A stretch of DNA of 63,612 nucleotides from JBDOQU01 sp039839375 (GTDB lineage: Bacteria > Pseudomonadota > Alphaproteobacteria > DSM-16000 > Inquilinaceae). The position numbers were made by a program, and so were the translations under genes. This document shows positions 32,886-41,008 of the stretch, one piece after another (position 1 is the stretch's first letter; every line of letters starts with the position of its first letter). Where the stretch lies: contig NZ_JBDOQU010000021.1 of NCBI RefSeq assembly GCF_039839375.1, forward strand, positions 1 through 63,612, written 5' to 3'. The notes beneath the pieces were generated by a model. The model had not been told where the DNA came from. It did not search any database and worked only from the letters and a program-made list of their open reading frames with translations.

Positions 32886-33989
32886 ATGAAGCGGCAAATC
32901 GGAAGGGCTTTCATCGGCGCGGCGGCAATGTCGGCGCTCATGGTTCCAGGGTTGGCGGGCGCGCAGCAGCTCAACATCTACAACTGGTCGGACTATATCG
33001 GCGAAACGACGCTGGAGGACTTCACCGCCGAAACCGGCATCGAGGTCACCTACGACGTCTATGACAGCAACGAGGTGCTGGAGGCGAAGCTGCTGGCCGG
33101 CAATTCCGGCTACGACATCGTCGTGCCGACGGCCCAGCCGCAACTGGCGCGGCAGATCCAGGCCGGCATCTATCTGGAGCTCGACCGGTCGAAGATCCCG
33201 AACTGGGAGAATCTGGACGAAGGGCTGATGGAGCGGGTGGAAACGGCCGATCCGGGCAACAAGCACGCCATCATCTATCAGTGGGGCACCGACGGCATCG
33301 GCTATAATCGCGCCATGATCGAGGAGCGGATGCCCGACGCCCCGGTCAATAGCTGGGACATGATCTTCGATCCGGAGGTGGTGTCGAAATTCGCCGATTG
33401 CGGCGTCTCGGTCCTCGACGCGCCAACCGACATGTTGCCGATCGCGCTGAATTATCTGGGCTATGATCCCAACAGCGAGGATCTGGAGGAACTGGCGGCG
33501 GCGGAAGAGCTTCTGCTCTCCGTCCGGCCCTATATCCGGAAATTCCATTCCTCCCAATACATCGAGGATCTGGCGAACGGCGACATCTGCCTTGCGGTCG
33601 GATGGTCGGGCGATGTCTATCAGGCGTCGTTCCGGGCGGAAGACGCCGACAACGGCAACGAGATCGTTTATTCGATCCCGGTGGAAGGGACGATCGTCTG
33701 GTTCGACATGATGGGCATCCCCGCCGACGCGGAGAATGTCGACGAAGCCTACGCCTTCATGAACTTCATCCTCGAACCCGAGGTGATGGCCGGCATCACC
33801 AACTACGTCGCCTACGGCAACCCCGTCCCCGCATCGCTGCCGATGGTCGACGACTATATTCGCAACGATCCCGGCATCTTCCCGCCGCCGGAGGTTCAGG
33901 AGAGGCTGTTCTCCGTCGGCACCGCCAGCCCGCGCTACGCGCGGGAGCGGACGCGGACCTGGACCCGCATCCGCACCGGCGTCGAGTAA
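32886..33989 (+). CDS. potF: Putrescine/spermidine ABC transporter substrate-binding protein
   Basis: A 367-residue periplasmic protein with a Sec signal (cleaved after about residue 26, LAGA|QQ). The family opening QLNIYNWSDYIGE and segments such as VYDSNEVLEAKLLAGNSGYD are characteristic of PotF/PotD. It captures putrescine or spermidine and delivers it to the PotHI permease. A long leader with a GGGG-type ribosome site precedes the ATG. It is the first gene of the pot operon and is separated from potG by a large stem-loop, which would favour excess binding protein. Confidence 0.93.
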   Translation: MKRQIGRAFIGAAAMSALMVPGLAGAQQLNIYNWSDYIGETTLEDFTAETGIEVTYDVYDSNEVLEAKLLAGNSGYDIVVPTAQPQLARQIQAGIYLELDRSKIPNWENLDEGLMERVETADPGNKHAIIYQWGTDGIGYNRAMIEERMPDAPVNSWDMIFDPEVVSKFADCGVSVLDAPTDMLPIALNYLGYDPNSEDLEELAAAEELLLSVRPYIRKFHSSQYIEDLANGDICLAVGWSGDVYQASFRAEDADNGNEIVYSIPVEGTIVWFDMMGIPADAENVDEAYAFMNFILEPEVMAGITNYVAYGNPVPASLPMVDDYIRNDPGIFPPPEVQERLFSVGTASPRYARERTRTWTRIRTGVE

Positions 33990-34005
33990 GGCCGGTATCG
34001 AGATG

Positions 34006-34049
34006 AGGACGCGTCCCGGCCCGTCGCTTCGGCGGCGCCGGGACGTCCT
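34006..34049 (+). other. Stem-loop between potF and potG
   Basis: AGGAC pairs with GTCCT and, after a 2-base bulge, GTCCCGGC pairs with GCCGGGAC, enclosing a 16-base loop. No T-run follows. Such intercistronic hairpins are common after binding-protein genes, where they stabilise the upstream message or give partial termination. Confidence 0.65.
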
Positions 34050-34081
34050 GAAGGGCGCGGGGACGGCAATGCGGGGGCATC

Positions 34082-35239
34082 GTGGCGGTCAGCGAACAGA
34101 AGCCTGATAAGCTGGAGCCGTGGCGCGATCCTGCCGCCCGGCCCTATGTCCGTATCGAGAGGGTGACCAAGAAGTTCGGCGACTTCACCGCCGTCGACGA
34201 TGTCAGCCTCTCTATCCATCAAGGGGAATTCTTCTCGCTCCTGGGCGGGTCGGGCTGCGGCAAGACCACGCTCCTGCGCATGCTGGCCGGGTTTGAGACG
34301 CCGACCGAGGGCAAGATCCTGATCGACGGCGTGGACATGTCGGGCGTGCCGCCCTATGCGCGGCCGGTCAACATGATGTTCCAGTCCTACGCGCTCTTCC
34401 CGCACATGTCGGTGGAGCAGAATGTCGGCTTCGGACTGAAGCAGGACCGGACGCCCAAGGCGGAGATCAGGGATCGGGTGGCGGAGGTTCTGGACCTCGT
34501 CCAGCTCGGGCGCTTCGCCAAGCGAAGGCCCCACCAGCTTTCCGGCGGCCAGCGCCAGCGCGTCGCGCTCGCGCGCAGCATCGTCAAGCGGCCGAAGCTG
34601 CTGCTACTGGACGAGCCGCTGGGCGCGCTCGACAAGAAGCTGCGGGAGCAGACGCAGTTCGAGCTGGTGAACATCCAGGAAAAGATCGGCATCACCTTCA
34701 TCATCGTGACCCACGACCAGGAGGAGGCGATGACCATGTCCTCCCGGATCGCGGTGATGGATTCCGGCCTCATCGCCCAGCTCGGCACGCCAACGGAGAT
34801 CTATGAGTACCCGGCTTCGAAATTCGTGGCGGAGTTCATCGGCTCGGTGAACACCTTCAGCGGCCGGCTGGTGGAGGACGAGCCGGGCTACGTCACCATC
34901 GCGTCGGAGGAAACGGGCTGCGACCTCTATATCGACCATGGCATCTCCGCGCCCGAAGGGGCCCAGGTCTGGGTCGCCGTTCGGCCGGAGAAGATGACGA
35001 TCTCCAAGGAGCCGCCGGCCGGCTACGACGCGGAATCGCCGCGCAACGCGACGCGTGGCACGGTGCATGAGATCGCCTATCTGGGCGACATGTCGATCTA
35101 TCTGATCCGGCTGGCCTCGGGGAAGACGGTGCGCGTCACCGCGCCCAACCTGACCCGGATGACCGAGCTGCCGATCACCTGGCAGGACGAGGTCTATGTC
35201 AGCTGGCAGCCCTATGCCGGCGTGGTGCTGACGCAGTGA
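34082..35239 (+). CDS. potG: Polyamine ABC transporter ATP-binding protein
   Basis: A 385-residue ATPase. Walker A is GGSGCGKTT at 55-63, the ABC signature is LSGGQRQR, Walker B is LLLLDEPLGALD, and the H-loop is IIVTHDQEEA. The C-terminal approx. 130 residues form the TOBE-type regulatory domain. It powers import of putrescine/spermidine through PotHI. The gene starts with GTG at 34082. The last four bases overlap potH, showing tight coupling. Confidence 0.93.
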   Translation: MAVSEQKPDKLEPWRDPAARPYVRIERVTKKFGDFTAVDDVSLSIHQGEFFSLLGGSGCGKTTLLRMLAGFETPTEGKILIDGVDMSGVPPYARPVNMMFQSYALFPHMSVEQNVGFGLKQDRTPKAEIRDRVAEVLDLVQLGRFAKRRPHQLSGGQRQRVALARSIVKRPKLLLLDEPLGALDKKLREQTQFELVNIQEKIGITFIIVTHDQEEAMTMSSRIAVMDSGLIAQLGTPTEIYEYPASKFVAEFIGSVNTFSGRLVEDEPGYVTIASEETGCDLYIDHGISAPEGAQVWVAVRPEKMTISKEPPAGYDAESPRNATRGTVHEIAYLGDMSIYLIRLASGKTVRVTAPNLTRMTELPITWQDEVYVSWQPYAGVVLTQ

Positions 35240-36165
35240 CCGACCGCGCGGAAGAAGCCGGGGCGCACGCGGCCCGTTCCCGAAAGATCGGAAGGGGGCT
35301 GGTGATCGCCGTCCCCTATTTGTGGCTTCTGCTGTTCCTGCTGATCCCGTTCCTGATCGTGCTGAAGATCAGCCTGGCCGAACCGCTGATCGCCCAGCCG
35401 CCCTATTCGGCGCTGATCGAATGGGCCGAAGGGGCCTACCTGACGGTCCGCATCACCTTCTACAACTATCTCTTCCTGCTGTCGGACAATCTCTACATCA
35501 TCGCCTATCTGAACTCGGTGAAGATGGCGTTCGTCTCGACGCTGCTGTGCCTCCTGATCGGCTATCCGATGGCCTACGCCATCGCAAGGGCGGATCCGGT
35601 CTACCGCACGCCTCTTCTGATGCTCATCATCCTGCCTTTCTGGACCTCGTTCCTGATCCGCGTCTATGCCTGGATCGGAATCCTCAAGGGCAATGGTCTG
35701 CTGAACAATTTCCTGATCTGGACGGGGCTGATCGATCAGCCGCTGGAGCTGATCTACAACGACTTCTCCATCTATGTCGGTATCACCTATTCCTACCTGC
35801 CCTTCATGGTCCTGCCGCTCTACGCCACGCTGCAGAAGATGGACATGTCGCTCCTGGAAGCGGCTGCCGATCTGGGCTCCCGGCCGTGGAAGGCCTTCCT
35901 CGCCATCACCCTGCCGCTGTCGTTTCCCGGCATCGTCGCGGGGTCGCTGCTGGTCTTCATCCCGGCGGTGGGCGAATTCGTCATCCCCGCGCTTCTGGGC
36001 GGGCCGGACACGCTGATGATCGGCAAGGTCCTGTGGGACGAATTCTTCTCCAACCGCGACTGGCCGGTCGCGTCCTCCGTCGCCATCGCGATCCTGCTCT
36101 TCCTCGTGGTGCCGATGATGCTCTTCCAATGGATGCAGGGTCGCGCGCAGGAGGCGAGGGACTGA
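35236..36165 (+). CDS. potH: Polyamine ABC transporter permease
   Basis: A 309-residue inner membrane permease with six or so helices. The EAA loop, LLEAAADLGSRPWKAF, contacts the ATPase. It starts at a GTG overlapping the potG stop. It forms a heterodimer with PotI to make the translocation channel. Confidence 0.92.
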   Translation: MTDRAEEAGAHAARSRKIGRGLVIAVPYLWLLLFLLIPFLIVLKISLAEPLIAQPPYSALIEWAEGAYLTVRITFYNYLFLLSDNLYIIAYLNSVKMAFVSTLLCLLIGYPMAYAIARADPVYRTPLLMLIILPFWTSFLIRVYAWIGILKGNGLLNNFLIWTGLIDQPLELIYNDFSIYVGITYSYLPFMVLPLYATLQKMDMSLLEAAADLGSRPWKAFLAITLPLSFPGIVAGSLLVFIPAVGEFVIPALLGGPDTLMIGKVLWDEFFSNRDWPVASSVAIAILLFLVVPMMLFQWMQGRAQEARD

Positions 36166-36166
36166 C

Positions 36167-37003
36167 ATGGGCAAGTCGAAATTCCTCTTCGCCTCGCTGA
36201 TCTTCGGCTATGCCTTCCTCTACCTGCCGATCATCCTGCTGGTGATTTTCTCCTTCAACGAAAGCAGCATGGTCACCGTCTGGGCCGGCTGGTCGGTGAA
36301 ATGGTACGGGGAACTGCTGCACAATGAGCAGATGCTGTCGGCCGCCTGGCTGTCGCTTCGGGTCGGCGCGCTGACGGCCACCATCGCCATCGTGCTGGGC
36401 ACGCTGGCCGGGATGATCATGGCCCGGTTCGGCCGCTTCCGCGGGCGGACCCTGTTCGGCGGCATGATCACCGCGCCCCTCGTCATGCCGGAAGTCATCA
36501 CCGGCCTCTCCCTGCTGCTTCTCTTCGTCTCGCTGGAGGAACTGATCGGCTGGCCGCCGGGCAGGGGGTTCATCACCATCGTCATCGCCCATGTCACCTT
36601 CGCCATGGCCTATGTCGCCGTCGTCGTCCAGTCGCGGCTGGTCACCCTGGACGAAAGCCTGGAGGAGGCGGCCCAGGACCTCGGCGCGCGGCCGGTGAAG
36701 GTCTTCTTCGTCATCACCCTGCCGATCATCGCGCCGGCGATCGTCGCCGGCTGGCTGCTCGCCTTCACCCTCTCGCTGGACGATCTGGTGATCGCCAGCT
36801 TCGTCTCCGGCCCCGGCTCCACGACCCTGCCGATGGTCATCTTCTCCAGCGTCCGGCTCGGCGTCAGCCCGGAGGTTAACGCGCTGGCGACCATCATCAT
36901 CACCATCGTCTCCGCCGGCATCATCGTCGCCGGCTGGCTCGCCGGCCGCCAGGAACGCACCCGCCAACGCGACGAACGCCTCGCCGCCGCCGCCGGCCCG
37001 TAG
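36167..37003 (+). CDS. potI: Polyamine ABC transporter permease
   Basis: A 278-residue permease of the same fold as PotH. The EAA loop is ESLEEAAQDLGARPVKVF. It starts 1 bp after the potH stop. The C-terminal helices (IIITIVSAGIIVAGWLAGR) are intact. It completes the PotFGHI importer; no further gene of the operon follows, and a gene-free gap with a repeat copy comes next. Confidence 0.92.
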   Translation: MGKSKFLFASLIFGYAFLYLPIILLVIFSFNESSMVTVWAGWSVKWYGELLHNEQMLSAAWLSLRVGALTATIAIVLGTLAGMIMARFGRFRGRTLFGGMITAPLVMPEVITGLSLLLLFVSLEELIGWPPGRGFITIVIAHVTFAMAYVAVVVQSRLVTLDESLEEAAQDLGARPVKVFFVITLPIIAPAIVAGWLLAFTLSLDDLVIASFVSGPGSTTLPMVIFSSVRLGVSPEVNALATIIITIVSAGIIVAGWLAGRQERTRQRDERLAAAAGP

Positions 37004-37474
37004 CGCCTCTCGCACATCATCGCATTGTTTTCATTGGTCATTCCGGACCTGATCCGGAATCCATAGGCCATCCCCGCACCACCGGCGGCAGACGCCATGC
37101 ACCCCACGCATGACCGCCCGGCCAACCACCCCTCTGGTGGCGCAGCCCGAGTCATATTATTTCAAGGCCATCTGAAACAGCCCTGGAGCATTTCCGTGCA
37201 GTCCCTTCTGGTTTTCCTGACCATTCTCCGGCTCGGCGCCAATTCCCCGGCCAGCCGTTCCGTCGCGCCTTTCCCGCGCGCCTACTGACAAAGCCCCCAA
37301 GGGTCGACGGCGTCCCGCGCCTCCCCTTGTAAGCTTTCAAAAAACCACCGACAGGGTCCGGTCCGCCTCCATCCGGCGGATATCGGGCCCTAATCGTTTT
37401 TAACCCCCGCGATTGTCAATCCGGGCTCGCGCCGATACCCTGCCGCGCCTGTCAACTTTCGCGAGCTTCGCATC
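37004..37474. other. Gene-free 471-bp gap between potI and aguA
   Basis: It holds one partial dispersed repeat (37035-37100) and an AT-richer stretch near 37320-37400 with short A and T runs (ttcaaaaaacc) that may include the aguA promoter. I see no coding region with good support. Confidence 0.55.
37035..37100. repeat. Dispersed palindromic intergenic repeat, partial copy
   Basis: The left palindrome ggtcattccggacctgatcc is intact and is followed by the usual filler (accaccggcggcagacgccatg), but the right palindrome is missing. Confidence 0.75.
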
Positions 37475-38491
37475 ATGACCAATCCGGCGGCCGAAGGCTT
37501 CCGTATGCCGGCCGAATGGGATCCCCATACCCGGACCTGGATGGGCTGGCCATGCAGGGAGGAGGTCTGGGGCGATCGGATGGAGGCGGCGGCGACCGCC
37601 TATGCCGACGTCGCCCGGGCGATCGCCGAGTTCGAGCCCGTCACCATGGTCTGCAATCCCTCCGACGTGGCGGAGGCGTCGCTGGCGCTGGGCTCCGGGA
37701 TCGAGATCTTGTCCGCGCCGATCGACGATAGCTGGCTGCGCGATTCCGGCCCGACCTTCCTTGTCGACGGCAAGGGCGCGCTCGCGGCGGCGGACTGGAA
37801 GTTCAACGCCTGGGGGGAGAAGTACAAGCCCTACGACCAGGACGCCGCGCTGGCCGCCGTCATCATCGAGAAGGTCGGCGCCCGCCGGTTCGAGGCGCCC
37901 TTCGTGCTGGAGGGCGGGGCCATCCATGTCGATGGCGAGGGCACGGCGCTGGTGACGGAGCAATGCCTGCTCAACCCCAACCGCAACCCCGGACTGGACA
38001 AGGCGGCGATCGAGCAGGGCCTGAAGGACTATCTGGGCGTGGAGAAGGTGCTGTGGCTCGGCGACGGGCTGGAGGATGACGAGACCGACGGCCATATCGA
38101 CGAACTGGCCTGCTTCGCCCGGCCGGGCGTGCTCATGATAACCTCGCCATCCGACACGGACGATCCGGACTACGCGACGGTCCAGGACAACGTCACCCGC
38201 CTGAAGGGAGAGACGGACGCCAGGGGCCGCGCGCTGGAGATCGTGGAACTGCCCCAGCCCGCCCGCCGCGATTATCCCGACGGCGGCCGGATCACGCTCT
38301 CCTATGTCAATTTCTACATGCCCAATGGCGGCATCGTGATGCCGGCCTTCGGCGCGGCGGAAGACCGCGCCGCCTTCCGCATCATGAAGGAGACCTTCCC
38401 CGACCGGAAGATCGTCCAGGTCCCGGCCTCCGACATCGCCTGGGGCGGCGGCGGCATCCACTGCATCACCCAGCAGCAGCCGGAGCCGTAG
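37475..38491 (+). CDS. aguA: Agmatine deiminase
   Basis: A 338-residue member of the guanidino-group modifying family that converts agmatine to N-carbamoylputrescine and ammonia. The catalytic Cys is C330 (GGGGIHCITQQ), and the DDSWLRDSGPTFLV and LEGGAIHVDGEG segments provide the Asp, Glu and His groups. Length is normal, though slightly short. No N-carbamoylputrescine amidohydrolase (aguB) is in the window, which must supply the next step to putrescine. Position after potFGHI fits the polyamine region. The upstream promoter was not identified. Confidence 0.92.
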   Translation: MTNPAAEGFRMPAEWDPHTRTWMGWPCREEVWGDRMEAAATAYADVARAIAEFEPVTMVCNPSDVAEASLALGSGIEILSAPIDDSWLRDSGPTFLVDGKGALAAADWKFNAWGEKYKPYDQDAALAAVIIEKVGARRFEAPFVLEGGAIHVDGEGTALVTEQCLLNPNRNPGLDKAAIEQGLKDYLGVEKVLWLGDGLEDDETDGHIDELACFARPGVLMITSPSDTDDPDYATVQDNVTRLKGETDARGRALEIVELPQPARRDYPDGGRITLSYVNFYMPNGGIVMPAFGAAEDRAAFRIMKETFPDRKIVQVPASDIAWGGGGIHCITQQQPEP

Positions 38492-38498
38492 GGCCCTC

Positions 38499-38951
38499 TC
38501 ACAGCTGGGGTCGGTATCTGTCGCTCCAGGTCTTCGGCGTGGCCACCACGGTTCCGGGGACCGCGTCCGTGATGTTCCATTGCGGGATGCCCAGACCGGG
38601 AGGGTACTGGTCGTCATCCGTCATGTCTTCGTCATGGAGGGTTTCGGCCAGCACCTTTATCAGCCTGTCCGGTCCCGTCAGTGTCCATCGCTCCATGGCC
38701 ATGGCCTTCAGCTTCGAGACATCGAAACCGCGCGGCATCTCGAACCGGTGCTTGGCGGTCATGGAATAGCCGCCCAGTTCGAACGCCTCCTTCGCCGGCA
38801 GCGCGTCCAGCTTCACGAACAACGCTCCCGCCATCAGCCGGCCGGTATGAAAGCCCAGATTCCGCTCAAGCTCGGCCAGCGTCCTGCCGATCAGGAACTT
38901 GTCCTGCGTGATGTAGCCCCTGACGTTGGGAAAAACATCTCCAACCTTCAT
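38499..38951 (-). CDS. Hypothetical protein
   Basis: A 150-residue soluble protein. It starts at ATG 38951 with GGAGGAG upstream. It opens MKVGDVFPNVRGYITQDKF and continues with an Arg/Leu helix (GRTLAELERNLGFHTGRLMAG), a pattern that recurs in small proteins of unknown role near secreted toxins or effectors in other proteobacteria, but I cannot assign a family here. No signal peptide or membrane helix is seen. It converges with aguA 8 bp away and lies beside a cluster of repeats, consistent with an accessory gene. Confidence 0.6.
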   Translation of the reverse strand: MKVGDVFPNVRGYITQDKFLIGRTLAELERNLGFHTGRLMAGALFVKLDALPAKEAFELGGYSMTAKHRFEMPRGFDVSKLKAMAMERWTLTGPDRLIKVLAETLHDEDMTDDDQYPPGLGIPQWNITDAVPGTVVATPKTWSDRYRPQL

Positions 38952-39257
38952 GCCGCGCTCCTCCCTCATTGTAAGCGGTTATGTCAGGCTCCCGATTCAC
39001 CCCTCATGGTGAGCCCGTCGAACCATGTGTGCACATCCCTCCCAAAACCGTCATGCCGGACCTGATCCGGCATCCATGGGACGCCGGCGGTAGGCGAAAC
39101 GGATAGCTTCATCTTCTCCGGCCAGTGAGGCGGCGACGACCCATGGATTCCAGCCTCCGCTGGAATGACCAGAAAAAGGGAAGGGACCTCACTCTCTCCC
39201 TCATGGTGAGCCCGTCGAACCATGCGTGCGCAGGCGTCGCGATCCGACGGGCGCCGC
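38952..39257. other. Repeat-filled gap upstream of the hypothetical gene
   Basis: A 306-bp gap, most of it repeat. It holds the short leader of the gene at 38499-38951 and nothing else that I can recognise. Confidence 0.6.
39003..39235. repeat. Dispersed repeat cluster with flanking gtcgaaccatg motifs
   Basis: Two copies of the motif catggtgagcccgtcgaacc (39005-39024 and 39202-39221) bracket a full palindromic unit: tcatgccggacctgatccgg (39051-39070) and ggattccagcctccgctgga (39145-39164). Here both halves are variants (ccggCATcc, ccagCCTccgctgg), so the unit diverges while keeping its symmetry. Confidence 0.8.
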
Positions 39258-39716
39258 TCAAACCGGCCGCCGCGCCTCGATCACGCGCTCGAATGCGGCC
39301 AGCGTCGCGGCGCTGACATGGTGCTCGATGCCTTCCGCGTCGCGCTCGGCGGTTTCCGCGTCGACGCCGATCGCCTTCAGGAAACCCACCACCAGCTCAT
39401 GGCGCTGCTTGCAGCGCGCCGCCAGCGCCCGGCCCTCGTCGGTCAGGAAGATGGACCTGTAGGGCCGGCTTTCCGCCAGCCCGTCGCGCTGCAGCCGGGC
39501 GATCGTCTTGACCACCGTCGGATGCGCCACGCCGAGCCGGCGGGCGATGTCCGCCGTGCGGGCCTCGCCGGTGGTGTCGATCAGGTCCGCGATCAGTTCG
39601 ACATAATCCTCCGCGACCTCCATCTGGTGCGCGTCGCGAACGCCGCGGAAGTTCGCCGCCTGCCGGTCGGCGTCCGGCATCTCGTCGGCATTTGTGCGCG
39701 TCTGCTGCCCGATCAC
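39258..39716 (-). CDS. mntR: Manganese-responsive transcriptional regulator (MntR, DtxR family)
   Basis: A 152-residue regulator. The helix-turn-helix lies at about 40-80 (GEARTADIARRLGVAHPTVV), followed by the dimerisation and metal-binding region with CKQRHELVVGFL and AEGIEHHVS. The architecture is that of MntR, the manganese sensor that controls uptake and, in some species, export. It is divergent from a multicopper oxidase gene, and a 15-bp inverted repeat in between (39827-39841) resembles a MntR box. The neighbours are therefore the likely targets. Confidence 0.88.
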   Translation of the reverse strand: MIGQQTRTNADEMPDADRQAANFRGVRDAHQMEVAEDYVELIADLIDTTGEARTADIARRLGVAHPTVVKTIARLQRDGLAESRPYRSIFLTDEGRALAARCKQRHELVVGFLKAIGVDAETAERDAEGIEHHVSAATLAAFERVIEARRPV

Positions 39717-39826
39717 GATGGTTCCTTCGCAAAGTCCGATATGGCCGCCACCCTGATGGTATCGCCTCTTCGGCGGCGGGGATCAAGCTGTTGACGGATG
39801 GTCCGTGATGGCGGAAAGTAGTCGTG

Positions 39827-39841
39827 GCTACATAAGGTAGC
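39827..39841 (+). promoter_or_regulatory. Candidate MntR-binding inverted repeat
   Basis: GCTAC-ATAAG-GTAGC is a perfect 5-bp inverted repeat 40 bp upstream of the multicopper oxidase start and about 110 bp from mntR. It shares the TAGC/GCTA core with known MntR boxes. A further imperfect repeat (GTAG-tcgtgg-CTAC) overlaps it on the left. Confidence 0.5.
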
Positions 39842-39880
39842 AGACAATACATTCGATGTCGCAAGGTCCGGGACGGCGCG

Positions 39881-41008
39881 ATGAAATCCTTCTTCCAACG
39901 GCCGATAACCCGTCGCCTGATGTTTGCCGGAGGCGCCGCGCTGGGCGGCGTCCAGGCTGTTCGCGCGGCGTTCGGCGCCGATGCGGGCGCGTCCCACGGC
40001 GCACATGGCGGCGGCGTCCGAAACGGCATGCCCCCGATCGATGAAACGGTCCACGCGACCCATGACGGCATGATCACCGTGGGGGAGGTCGATTCCGCGC
40101 GCAACGGCTTCGATCCGCATGAGATCCTGACGGATTGGGACAGGGGCCGTCTCGTCCGCGACGCCGACGGCCGCGTCGCGCGGGAGTTCGATATCCTCGC
40201 GGAGGACAAGGAGATCGAGATCGCGCCCGGCCTCCTGTTTCCGGCCTGGACGTATAATGGCCGCGTCCCCGGCCCGACGCTCCGCGCAACCGAAGGCGAG
40301 AGGCTGCGGATACGGTTCCGCAATTTCGGCTCTCATCCCCACAGCCTCCATTTCCATGGCATCCACGCCGCCCGGATGGATGGCGTTCCGGGGGCGGGGG
40401 AAGTCCCGCCGGGCGGTGAGTTCGTCTATGAGTTCGACGCCTTCCCGTTCGGCTGCCACCTCTATCACTGCCATTCCGTGCCGCTGAAACGGCACATCCA
40501 CAAGGGCCTCTACGGCGCCTTCATCGTCGATCCCGATCCCGCGCGCCATCCGGAGGAAGCGGCCGCCGCCCGGTCTCGTCTTCTGGGCGATCCGGAAAAC
40601 CTGCGCTGGCAGGAATTCGTGATGGTGATGAACGCCTTCGACACGAATTTCGACGATGAGAACGAGATCTACGCCGTCAACACCGTCGCCCATGCCTATA
40701 CGAAACACCCTATTCCGATCGACCGCGCCCGGCCGGTAAGGGTCTATCTGGTCAACGTGACCGAATTCGATCCGATCAACAGCTTCCATCTCCACGCGAA
40801 TTTCTTCGACTATTACGACCACGGCACCACGCTGACGCCGACATCGCGCACCATCGACACCGTCATGCAGTGTCAGGCGCAGCGCGGCATCCTCGAATTC
40901 TCCTTCGGGAATCATGAGTCGGGGCAATACATGTTCCACGCCCACCAGACGGAATTCGCCGAACTGGGCTGGATGAGCCTCTTCGACGTGCGGGAGGGCG
41001 CGGCATGA
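39881..41008 (+). CDS. Periplasmic multicopper oxidase-family protein
   Basis: A 375-residue protein with a twin-Arg-type signal (ITRRLMFAGGAALGG). It carries the four copper-ligand clusters of a two-domain multicopper oxidase: HSLHFHGIH, GCHLYHCHSVP, NSFHLHANFF and YMFHAHQTEF. The cupredoxin segments are compact, and there is no long third domain. Likely role: oxidation of a metal such as Mn(II), Fe(II) or Cu(I) in the periplasm. It overlaps the ZIP transporter gene by four bases, so it may process the metal that the ZIP transporter handles. Confidence 0.85.
   Translation: MKSFFQRPITRRLMFAGGAALGGVQAVRAAFGADAGASHGAHGGGVRNGMPPIDETVHATHDGMITVGEVDSARNGFDPHEILTDWDRGRLVRDADGRVAREFDILAEDKEIEIAPGLLFPAWTYNGRVPGPTLRATEGERLRIRFRNFGSHPHSLHFHGIHAARMDGVPGAGEVPPGGEFVYEFDAFPFGCHLYHCHSVPLKRHIHKGLYGAFIVDPDPARHPEEAAAARSRLLGDPENLRWQEFVMVMNAFDTNFDDENEIYAVNTVAHAYTKHPIPIDRARPVRVYLVNVTEFDPINSFHLHANFFDYYDHGTTLTPTSRTIDTVMQCQAQRGILEFSFGNHESGQYMFHAHQTEFAELGWMSLFDVREGAA

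Noticed and set aside
37097..37288. Short plus-strand frame in the potI-aguA gap
   Set aside because: It starts inside a repeat copy, has no ribosome site, and shows no recognisable protein features.
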